The notes beneath the pieces are model-generated. The model was not told the origin of the DNA. It ran no database searches and saw only the letters and a list, made by a program, of their open reading frames with translations. Source: Syntrophomonadaceae bacterium (GTDB lineage Bacteria > Bacillota > Dethiobacteria > DTU022). From it: a DNA stretch of 26,892 bases. Positions 20,266-26,892 of the stretch are shown here, piece by piece; position 1 is the first letter of the stretch, and every line of letters begins with the position of its first letter. The stretch covers positions 1 through 26,892 of the forward strand of contig SLSE01000131.1 of NCBI GenBank assembly GCA_007130585.1. The letters run 5' to 3'. The translations under genes and the position numbers were made by a program.

Positions 20266-23200
20266 CTATTCCTCTTTGGTTTCAGCCTGGGCTGCAGCCA
20301 GGTTTTTGTACATCTCCAGGCGCTCTTTTGATACCTGGGCAGCTTTCTCAAAGAGTTTTTCGGCCCTTTCCGGGAATTCCTTGGTCAGGGCGCGGAAGCG
20401 GACTTCATTCATCATGAAAGTGCGCAGGTCTTCTTTTGGCTCCCTGGAGTCCAGGACAAACGGGTTTTTGCCCTCCGCCACCAGCTGCGGGTTGTAGCGG
20501 TAGAGAGGCCAATAACCGGACTCAACAGCCAGCTTTCCTTCCCGCTGGCTTTTGCTCATGTCGATACCATGGGCGATACAGGGAGAGTAGGCGATTATGA
20601 TCGACGGCCCGGGGTACGACTCGGCTTCAACGAGCGCTTTCATGAACTGCCTTTGATCGGCGCCCATAGAAACCATGGCCACATAAACGTAGCCGTAGGT
20701 TACGGCCATCAATCCCAGATCTTTTTTGCGCATTTCCTTGCCGGCAGCGGCAAACTTGGCAATAGCGCCCGTAGGGGTGGCTTTTGAGGATTGCCCACCG
20801 GTGTTGGAATAAACTTCTGTATCCATAACCAGGATGTTTACATCGGCCCCGGTTGATATGACATGATCGAGGCCGCCATAACCGATATCGTACGCCCAGC
20901 CGTCCCCGCCAAAAATCCAGATTGATCGTTTTGGAAGGAGGGTTTGATTTTCCCGGATTTCTTTAAGCAGCTCTTCGTTGCTTGCGCGCGGTTTTTCCAC
21001 TTCAAGCAGCTCCCGCACCTCATCGGCCGCTTTCAGGGAGGATTCTCCCTGGTCTTTTACTTCCAGCCAGTTTTGCAGCGCCTTTTTCAGGGGTTCAGAA
21101 ATGTCTTTTTCCAGGAGCTCTTCTACCTTGCTGATCAGCCTGGCTCTTTGCTGCTCGATGGCCAGTGAAAAGCCGTAACCGAATTCGGCATTGTCTTCAA
21201 ACAGGGAGCTGGCCCAGGCCGGTCCGCGGCCTTTGCTGTCTACCGTGTAAGGTACCGTCGGGGCGTTGCCGCCATAAATAGATGAACAACCGGTGGCATT
21301 GGCAATTAACATGCGGTTGCCGTAGAGCTGGGTAATTACCTTAACATAAGGCGTTTCGCCGCAGCCGGCGCAGGCTCCGGAAAACTCAAACAACGGCTTG
21401 CGGTACTGGCTGCCGCGAACAGTTGTCGGGTCTATATCGAGATCAGGTTGAGGCAGGCTTTCCGCGTAGCGGTAGTTCGCGTCTTCGACGTCCCTGACAT
21501 CTTCCAGGGCCTTCATTTCCAGGGCTTTCTCTTTGGCCGGGCAGATATCAACACAGTTGCCGCATCCGGTGCAGTCCAGCGGTGAAACCTGAATCCGGTA
21601 ATGGAGTCCTTTTATGTCTTTACCCTTGCCTTCAAGGGTGGTAAATTCATCCGGGGCATCCTGAACATCTTCAGACCTGACGATATAAGGCCTGATCGTG
21701 GCGTGCGGGCAAATAAATGAACACTGGTTGCACTGGATACAGTTTTCCGGGATCCAGACCGGGACCTGAATGGCAATCCCTCTTTTTTCATACCTGGTTG
21801 TTCCCGTCGGGACGGTGCCGTCAGGATTAAAAGCGCTGACGGGAAGCTCATCGCCTTTCAGTTCTATCATCGGGTAGATGGTTTCAACCACATATTCAGG
21901 GGCTTCCTCGGGTTCATAAGTTGCTCCTGCTTCCGCTTCAGCCCAGCTTTGCGGGTAATTAACCTTTTCCAGGGCTTCGAGCCCTTTATAAATGGCGGAC
22001 ACATTCTTTTCTACAATTTCCGGGCCTTTTTTCCCGTATGATTTTTCTATCATTTTTTCAATCTCTTTATATGCCAGTTCCGGGTCGATTACTTCGGACA
22101 GCTTAAAAAAGGCGGCCTGCATGATTACATTGATCCTACCGCCGAGGCCGATCTCGCCGGCAATTTTGAAAGCATCTATGTTGTAGAACTTGAGATTCTT
22201 TTGGGCTATGGTCTGCTTCATATGAGCGGGAAGATGTTTTTCCATGTCATCCAGGTCCCATTCGGAGTTAAGAAGGAATACACCGCTTTCAACGATCCCT
22301 TCCAGGATGTCGTAACGGGTTACAAAGGCCGGGTTGTGGCAGGCCACAAAATCCGGTTGGTCAATCTGGTAAGTAGATTGAATTTCAGTGGGTCCGAAAC
22401 GCAGGTGGGAGACAGTGATACCCCCTGATTTTTTCGAATCATATACGAAGTAGCCCTGGGCATACTGGTCAGTGTTGTTGCCGATTATAATGATGCTGTT
22501 TTTATTGGCGCCGACAGTTCCGTCCGCACCAAGTCCGAAAAACTTGGCCCGGTAAGTGCCCTCCGGAGATGTCTGCAGGCAGTCGGGAACTTCCAGCGAG
22601 GTGTGGGTAACATCGTCTTTTATGCCAACGGTAAAGTGATTCTTTGGTTGCTCCGAGTTCAGGTTGTCAAATACAGCCTTGGCCATGCAGGGGTTAAATT
22701 CTTTTGATCCCAGGCCGTAACGACCGCCGATTATAAGGGGTGTTTGGTGAGCCTCCATTAAGGCGGTGCAGATGTCCTGGTAAAGCGGTTCTCCCAGGGC
22801 TCCGGGCTCCTTGGTCCGATCAAGAACGGCAACTTTTTTGCAGGTATCGGGCAGAGCCGCCAGGAAGTGTTTCCCGGAAAACGGCCTGAAAAGACGAACC
22901 TTGATCAGACCGACCTTTTCACCCTGCTTGTTAAGATAGTTAACAGTCTCCTCCACGGTCTCGCTGGCCGAGCCCATGCAGACAATAACCGACTCGGCAT
23001 CGGAGGCGCCGCAGTAGTCGAAGAGGTTGTAGCGGCGGCCGGTCAGCTCATAAATCTGCTCCATTACTGCTTCTACCTGCTCGGGAGTTTCAATGTAGTA
23101 TTGATTTGCCGCTTCCCGGTTCTGGAAATAAATATCGGGATTTTGGGCTGTTCCCCGCTGGTGCGGGCATTCCGGGTTAAGGGCCCGCTCGCGGAAGGCT

Positions 23201-23802
23201 TTTACGGCGTCCCAGTCTACCAGTTTTTTGATGTCTTCATAGTCAATCAGCTCAATTTTTTGCACTTCATGGGAAGTGCGGAAGCCGTCAAAAAAATGCA
23301 GGAAAGGTACCCGGGTTTTCAGCGTGGCTAAGTGGGAAACCAGTCCCAGGTCAATGACTTCCTGGATAGAACCGGAAGCGAGCATGGCAAACCCGGTTTG
23401 CCGCGCGGCCATGACATCGGAATGATCTCCGAAAATTGATAGGGCATGGGTAGATAGCGCCCTGGCTGAAACATGGAAAACGGTAGGTAAAAGTTCTCCG
23501 GAAATTTTATACATGTTGGGGATCTTTAAAAGCAGCCCCTGCGATGCGGTAAATGTGGTGGTAAGCGCTCCTGTTACGAGTGAACCGTGTACAGCACCGG
23601 CCGCACCGGCTTCCGACTGCATGGTTGCGACCCGCATTGTTTGCCCGAAAATATTTTTCCGGCCGTAAGCTGCCCATTCGTCACAGACTTCGGCCATTGG
23701 CGAGGACGGGGTAATCGGATATATTGCCGCAACATCACTCAGAGCGTAGGCGATGTAAGAAGCAGCAGTGTTCCCGTCCATTGTTTCAATCAACTTGCTC
23801 AA
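20266..23802 (-). CDS. nifJ: Pyruvate:ferredoxin (flavodoxin) oxidoreductase
   Basis: A single-chain enzyme that interconverts pyruvate + CoA and acetyl-CoA + CO2 with ferredoxin, central to anaerobic carbon metabolism. The 1178 residues begin with the pyruvate domain (TMDGNTAASYIAYALSD; AIYPITPSSPMAEV). Two ferredoxin-like [4Fe-4S] motifs follow: Cys688/691/694/698 and Cys744/747/750/754. Proximal-cluster cysteines are at 811 and 814 (GACAGCGETPY), and the thiamine-diphosphate site is GDGWAYDIGYGG (966-977) with NTGGQ (1000-1004). The ATG at 23817 overlaps the SD (ATGGAGGTG). I prefer TTG 23802, 6 bases after GGAGGTG, giving M-S-K-L-I-E-T-M-D-G-N, the usual N-terminus. The extra C-terminal domain of the 1232-residue Desulfovibrio africanus enzyme is absent. 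Confidence 0.97.
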   Translation of the reverse strand: MSKLIETMDGNTAASYIAYALSDVAAIYPITPSSPMAEVCDEWAAYGRKNIFGQTMRVATMQSEAGAAGAVHGSLVTGALTTTFTASQGLLLKIPNMYKISGELLPTVFHVSARALSTHALSIFGDHSDVMAARQTGFAMLASGSIQEVIDLGLVSHLATLKTRVPFLHFFDGFRTSHEVQKIELIDYEDIKKLVDWDAVKAFRERALNPECPHQRGTAQNPDIYFQNREAANQYYIETPEQVEAVMEQIYELTGRRYNLFDYCGASDAESVIVCMGSASETVEETVNYLNKQGEKVGLIKVRLFRPFSGKHFLAALPDTCKKVAVLDRTKEPGALGEPLYQDICTALMEAHQTPLIIGGRYGLGSKEFNPCMAKAVFDNLNSEQPKNHFTVGIKDDVTHTSLEVPDCLQTSPEGTYRAKFFGLGADGTVGANKNSIIIIGNNTDQYAQGYFVYDSKKSGGITVSHLRFGPTEIQSTYQIDQPDFVACHNPAFVTRYDILEGIVESGVFLLNSEWDLDDMEKHLPAHMKQTIAQKNLKFYNIDAFKIAGEIGLGGRINVIMQAAFFKLSEVIDPELAYKEIEKMIEKSYGKKGPEIVEKNVSAIYKGLEALEKVNYPQSWAEAEAGATYEPEEAPEYVVETIYPMIELKGDELPVSAFNPDGTVPTGTTRYEKRGIAIQVPVWIPENCIQCNQCSFICPHATIRPYIVRSEDVQDAPDEFTTLEGKGKDIKGLHYRIQVSPLDCTGCGNCVDICPAKEKALEMKALEDVRDVEDANYRYAESLPQPDLDIDPTTVRGSQYRKPLFEFSGACAGCGETPYVKVITQLYGNRMLIANATGCSSIYGGNAPTVPYTVDSKGRGPAWASSLFEDNAEFGYGFSLAIEQQRARLISKVEELLEKDISEPLKKALQNWLEVKDQGESSLKAADEVRELLEVEKPRASNEELLKEIRENQTLLPKRSIWIFGGDGWAYDIGYGGLDHVISTGADVNILVMDTEVYSNTGGQSSKATPTGAIAKFAAAGKEMRKKDLGLMAVTYGYVYVAMVSMGADQRQFMKALVEAESYPGPSIIIAYSPCIAHGIDMSKSQREGKLAVESGYWPLYRYNPQLVAEGKNPFVLDSREPKEDLRTFMMNEVRFRALTKEFPERAEKLFEKAAQVSKERLEMYKNLAAAQAETKEE

Positions 23803-23874
23803 TAAAGACACCTCCATAAGTGATTGTTGTGAATAAGTTTTATTTTACAAAATCTTCCGTATTGTATTTTTTAG

Positions 23875-23903
23875 ATCTTAACACTTAATTATGACCCTGA
23901 CAA
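23875..23903 (-). promoter_or_regulatory. PFOR promoter
   Basis: On the minus strand TTGTCA (23903-23898), exactly 17 bases, TAAGAT (23880-23875). The leader would be about 65 nt and AT-rich. The -35 lies in the dyad at 23891-23909. Confidence 0.65.
23878..23894 (+). promoter_or_regulatory. PhoP-box-like pair upstream of phoP
   Basis: TTAACA (23878-23883), 5 bases, TTATGA (23889-23894). The first half matches the Bacillus PhoP half-site; the second deviates. It overlaps the PFOR promoter spacer and could mediate phoP autoregulation. Confidence 0.35.
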
Positions 23904-23909
23904 GGTCAT
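23891..23909. promoter_or_regulatory. Dyad between PFOR and phoP
   Basis: ATGACC (23891-23896), 7 bases, GGTCAT (23904-23909). This perfect 6-bp inverted repeat spans the PFOR -35 and is a candidate repressor or activator site; the regulator is unknown. Confidence 0.4.
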
Positions 23910-23969
23910 GGAAGCATATCGAACACCTGGAAAAGTCAGGCTAAATTTAAGTAATAGTTTGACTTTTTA

Positions 23970-23978
23970 TGATAAAAT
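23970..23978 (+). promoter_or_regulatory. Extended -10 promoter directly before phoP
   Basis: TGATAAAAT ends 6 bases before the phoP ATG (23985). The expected RNA start is at or next to that ATG. There is no good -35 at 17 bp and no properly spaced SD. Confidence 0.4.
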
Positions 23979-23984
23979 GCAGGT

Positions 23985-24734
23985 ATGGACAGTAAAGAAA
24001 CAGGCAGTGCCCCCAAGCGTATACTGGTAGTGGAAGATGAGGAGGATATCGTCCGCCTGATTACATTTCACCTGGAAAAAGAAGGCTACCGGGTTTTAAG
24101 TACCGGTAGCGGCCGGGAAGCTTTGCAGCTAGCCCGTCAACAGTCTCCAAACCTTGTTATCCTTGATATCATGCTTCCTGAAATGGACGGACTTGAAGTT
24201 TGCCGCCGGCTGCGAGCCGGCAAAGATACAGAAAGTATTCCAATTATGATTTTATCTGCTAAAAAAGAAGAACTTGACAGGGTCCTGGGGTTAGAGCTTG
24301 GTGCCGATGATTACATGGTAAAGCCTTTCAGCGTTCGTGAACTGGTAGCCAGGGTCAGGGCCACGTTCAGGCGTTTTGACAGGGAAGAAAATAATACCTC
24401 TAAAGAAGCAAGAGAGACAGAACTTAAAGAAAAAGTTTTAAGCCTGGGCTGCATTACCCTTTATCCGGAGCGCCACCAGGTGACAGTAAACGGTGAGCAG
24501 CGTACATTGACCCACAAGGAGTTTTTACTCTTAGAGCTTTTAATGCAAAATGCGGGTAAAGTTTTAACCCGGGATTTATTATTGGATAAGGTGTGGGGTT
24601 ACGAAGTTGAAATTGATACCAGGACGGTGGATGTTCACATCCGTTACCTGCGCCAAAAGATTGAAAGTGATCCGACATTCCCCCGTTATATAGAAACTGT
24701 ACGTGGTGTAGGTTATAAGTTTGCTAAAGAGTAA
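23985..24734 (+). CDS. phoP: PhoP/PhoB-type response regulator
   Basis: A 249-residue OmpR/PhoB-family regulator. The receiver domain has the acidic pocket in LVVEDEEDI, phospho-acceptor Asp61 in VILDIMLPEMDG, a conserved Ser in MILSAKKEE and Lys113 in YMVKPFS. A winged-helix DNA-binding domain follows: LTHKEFLLLELLMQNAGKV, TRTVDVHIRYLRQKIE, ETVRGVGYKF. It pairs with the histidine kinase 59 bases downstream. The PhoP-type boxes and pstS beyond that kinase make a phosphate-starvation role likely, though WalR is a close relative by sequence. ATG 23985 has no SD; the family N-terminus (KRILVVEDE at 11-19) leaves no better start. Confidence 0.93.
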   Translation: MDSKETGSAPKRILVVEDEEDIVRLITFHLEKEGYRVLSTGSGREALQLARQQSPNLVILDIMLPEMDGLEVCRRLRAGKDTESIPIMILSAKKEELDRVLGLELGADDYMVKPFSVRELVARVRATFRRFDREENNTSKEARETELKEKVLSLGCITLYPERHQVTVNGEQRTLTHKEFLLLELLMQNAGKVLTRDLLLDKVWGYEVEIDTRTVDVHIRYLRQKIESDPTFPRYIETVRGVGYKFAKE

Positions 24735-24793
24735 AGAAATTGCAAAAATAATCTTTAGCGTCATCGCCGGGCAACTGACAGGAGGATAAACTT

Positions 24794-26578
24794 TTGTTTA
24801 CCGGTATTCGCCGCCGCCTGATTACATACTACCTGGTTGTTATTGCCGTCATTGTTTTGCTGATGGGGGCTTTTTTTATCTGGTTTTTAAGTAATTACTA
24901 CATGGAAACACTGCGTGAAAATCTTTATAACCAGGCCCGGCTTACTGCTGTTCTGGTAGAAGAGATGCTTGCACGCGATGCTGCCCAGGCTGAACTGGAT
25001 CAGATTAGTAAAAGTCTTGGTGATGAACTGGGCTTAAGATTAACCCTGGTTGCGCCGGATGGGACTGTCCTGGCTGATTCGGCGGAGAATCCGGCCCTGA
25101 TGGAAAATCATGGGTCACGTCCAGAGATTATTGAAGCAATGGAAATGAAAAAAGGTATCGCCACCCGTTACAGTGTTACCCTGGATGAAGAGATGTATTA
25201 CCTTGCGGTACCGATCAGCAATGGACCGGGCATAAATTCAGACCGGGAATCCACTGTCGTTATTCGCCTGGCCCTGCCCCTGGCTGGAATTAAACAGGCC
25301 CGTTCAAGCCTGGTCTTATTTATTCTGGGAGCATTACTTATTTCTTCACTTGTGGCAATGACTGCAGCAGTATTTTTATCTCAGCGCATTACCGGTCCTA
25401 TCGAGAAAATCAGCACTGCAGCGAAAGCTATTGCCGAAGGCAATTTTGCCCCTTCTATTGATGTAAAAGGTAAAGATGAACTGGCCCAGCTTGCTACTAA
25501 CATCCGGGAGATGGGTAGTTCCCTGGCCGGAAAAATGAACCAGGTATTATGGGAGAAAAACAAACTTGAAACTGTAGTATCTTCAATGAGCAGCGGAATT
25601 ATATTAACTGATAAAGAACAAAACATAGAGCTGATTAACCCGGCAGCGGAAAAACTCTTTGATCTGGAGAATGAAAAGACCGTTGGCAGTAGTTTCCAAA
25701 GCGCTGTTCGTTACTACACGCTAACTGAGAACCTTAAAGCTGTTTTCCGGGATGGTGAAGTAAGAGTTTTTGAAGTTAACCTTTATTATCCGCGGGCGGC
25801 TGTCCTTGATGTTTACATTCTCCCTGTTTTCGAAGCGGAAGGTGTAATAATCGGGGCGCTGCTGATTTTTTATGAAACAACTGAAGTACGATCCCTGGAG
25901 AAAATGCGCAGCGATTTTGTAGCCAATGTTTCACATGAGTTGCGGACTCCCCTGACAACGGTGCGTGGTTATACAGAAACCATTCTTCATGAGAGCCTGA
26001 CCAGGGAAGAGCTGGTAGAATTTCTGCAGATAATAGATAAAGAAACCGGCAGGCTATCCGCCCTGCTTGATGATTTACTGGATCTGGCCCAGATTGAAAA
26101 TGAAAAAGGCCTGGTTAATAAAGAACCTGTTGATTTAAAGGCAATAGCTGATGAGGCAGTGCTAAGGGTGAACGATTTAAGGATACAACATGAAGTAACT
26201 ATAACAACAAATTTTCTTTCAGAAGTTATTACAGTTGCCGGCAACCCGGAATGGCTGCGCCAGGCGTTAATAAATGTTTTGGAAAACAGTATCAGGCACG
26301 GCAGGAAAGATGGAAAGGTCGAAGTCAGGCTGGCTAAAAAAAATGGCAGGGCTGAAGTAACTGTCGAAGATGACGGACCTGGAATACCTGCAGCCGACCT
26401 GCCTTTCGTTTTTGAAAGGTTTTACCGTGTCGATAAGTCCCGCTCCCGTAAAAGCGGTAGCACAGGACTGGGTTTATCCATAGTCAAGCATATTATGGAA
26501 GCCCACGGAGCTGCATATTCCCTGCAGAGCATAGAAAATAAAGGGACCACCTTCACTTTTACCCTACCGTTAATTTAA
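24794..26578 (+). CDS. phoR: PhoR-type sensor histidine kinase
   Basis: A 594-residue membrane kinase. It has a first membrane helix (about 11-32), an extracytoplasmic sensor of about 135 residues, a second helix (about 173-194), a HAMP linker (195-247) and a PAS domain (about 255-360). The HisKA box FVANVSHELRTPLTTVRGY carries the phospho-acceptor His381. The ATPase domain shows NVLENSIRHG (494-503), DDGPGIP (526-532) and STGLGLSIVKHIMEAHG (556-572). This HAMP-PAS-HisKA-HATPase layout is the PhoR/WalK class; pstS and the Pho boxes favour PhoR. TTG 24794 follows AGGAGG by 8 bases. Its stop overlaps the first Pho box. Confidence 0.93.
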   Translation: MFTGIRRRLITYYLVVIAVIVLLMGAFFIWFLSNYYMETLRENLYNQARLTAVLVEEMLARDAAQAELDQISKSLGDELGLRLTLVAPDGTVLADSAENPALMENHGSRPEIIEAMEMKKGIATRYSVTLDEEMYYLAVPISNGPGINSDRESTVVIRLALPLAGIKQARSSLVLFILGALLISSLVAMTAAVFLSQRITGPIEKISTAAKAIAEGNFAPSIDVKGKDELAQLATNIREMGSSLAGKMNQVLWEKNKLETVVSSMSSGIILTDKEQNIELINPAAEKLFDLENEKTVGSSFQSAVRYYTLTENLKAVFRDGEVRVFEVNLYYPRAAVLDVYILPVFEAEGVIIGALLIFYETTEVRSLEKMRSDFVANVSHELRTPLTTVRGYTETILHESLTREELVEFLQIIDKETGRLSALLDDLLDLAQIENEKGLVNKEPVDLKAIADEAVLRVNDLRIQHEVTITTNFLSEVITVAGNPEWLRQALINVLENSIRHGRKDGKVEVRLAKKNGRAEVTVEDDGPGIPAADLPFVFERFYRVDKSRSRKSGSTGLGLSIVKHIMEAHGAAYSLQSIENKGTTFTFTLPLI

Positions 26579-26624
26579 CCTCAATTTAACATTAATTTAA
26601 CCTGATTTTCCTTTCTGCTTAACC
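26575..26624 (+). promoter_or_regulatory. PhoP-box array upstream of pstS
   Basis: TTAACC (26575), TTAACA (26586), TTAACC (26597) and, two periods on, TTAACC (26619) stand in exact 11-bp register; the slot at 26608 is degenerate (TTCCTT). This matches the TTAACA-N5-TTAACA direct repeats bound by Bacillus PhoP. TATGCT at 26634-26639 could be the -10. Confidence 0.8.
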
Positions 26625-26688
26625 TGGCAGCTTTATGCTGTATTCAGGGCAAGTAAGTTGCCCCAGCTAAAGACTTAGGAGGATTAGA

Positions 26689-26892
26689 ATGAATCAGAAA
26701 AGGTGGCTGACTTTTATAGGAGTTTTTTTACTGGCTGCAGCGATGATTACAGCAGGGTGCGGCGGACCGGCAGAAGAGCAGGAAAATGAGCCGGTTGAAG
26801 AAACAGAAGATGCAAATGGTGAAGAAGCTGCCCCGGAGCCGGCATCAATAACGCTGGGCGGATCTGATTCCGAAGTTAACGTGGTAGCAAGA
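26689..26892 (+). CDS. pstS: PstS-like phosphate-binding lipoprotein (3' truncated by window)
   Basis: Only the first 68 codons are present. A lipoprotein signal peptide (basic MNQKR, hydrophobic core, lipobox T-A-G-C with Cys24) is followed by an acidic, Glu/Pro-rich linker. The mature domain then opens SITLGGSDSEVNVVAR, which resembles the N-terminal strand of phosphate ABC transporter binding proteins (GSDTEVNL-type). ATG 26689 follows GGAGG at 26679-26683. It lies about 110 bases after phoR behind the PhoP-box array, so pst transport genes are expected beyond the window. The family call rests on a short stretch plus context. Confidence 0.75.
   Translation, partial: MNQKRWLTFIGVFLLAAAMITAGCGGPAEEQENEPVEETEDANGEEAAPEPASITLGGSDSEVNVVAR

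Noticed and set aside
23815..23817. ATG as PFOR start
   Set aside because: It forms part of ATGGAGGTG, the SD for the TTG at 23802, which gives the family-typical N-terminus.
1..26892. CRISPR arrays, tRNA/rRNA genes, transposases, toxin-antitoxin or phage genes
   Set aside because: No regularly spaced repeats, cloverleaf-like sequences or proteins of those families were seen on either strand.

Overview
The window is chromosomal DNA from an anaerobic, low-to-mid GC member of the Bacillota (Clostridia-like). The reasons are the gene order, strong Shine-Dalgarno (SD) sites of the AGGAGG type, many TTG starts, sigma-A-like promoters, a single-chain pyruvate:ferredoxin oxidoreductase (PFOR) and a formate-tetrahydrofolate ligase. 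An acetogenic or syntrophic lifestyle fits the last two genes but is not proven. I see no rRNA, tRNA, CRISPR array, prophage or transposase. About 24 genes fill the window and no gene-free stretch exceeds 300 bases.

Layout. (1) 84-8810, plus strand: the conserved spoVB-mazG-hup-divIC/ftsB-S1 protein-tilS-hpt-ftsH block of Bacillota. It lacks the rqcP/yabP/yabQ genes expected between hup and divIC and the spoIIE expected between the S1 gene and tilS. (2) 8853-12629: a metal-dependent amidohydrolase on the minus strand, divergent from a P1-family (DmpA-like) peptidase, followed by fhs. (3) 12863-17526, minus strand: a folate operon read as CPBP-like membrane protein, folE, HD-domain protein, folP, folB, folK. 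(4) 17744-20166, plus strand: coaX, a patatin-like phospholipase and a nitroreductase. (5) 20266-23802, minus strand: PFOR. (6) 23985 to the end, plus strand: a PhoP/PhoR-type two-component system followed by the start of a PstS-like phosphate-binding lipoprotein, with an array of 11-bp-period TTAAC(A/C) PhoP boxes between phoR and pstS.

How the genes fit together. FolE, FolB, FolK and FolP make dihydropteroate, and fhs loads formate onto tetrahydrofolate, so pterin synthesis and one-carbon metabolism lie side by side. The HD protein sits where the unassigned dihydroneopterin-triphosphate dephosphorylation step would be useful. CoaX feeds CoA synthesis and PFOR interconverts pyruvate and acetyl-CoA. 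The 3' end is a self-contained phosphate-starvation module.

Most notable observations: three genes whose best start is a very rare codon (ATT for the S1 gene, CTG for folB and for the amidohydrolase); loss of sporulation genes from an otherwise conserved block; a CPBP protein whose key catalytic positions are replaced; a tiny Cys-rich reading frame with an in-frame TGA followed by a SECIS-like hairpin between folE and the HD gene (speculative); and a PFOR promoter that overlaps both a dyad and a PhoP-box-like pair. I found no clearly new multi-gene defence or mobile system.
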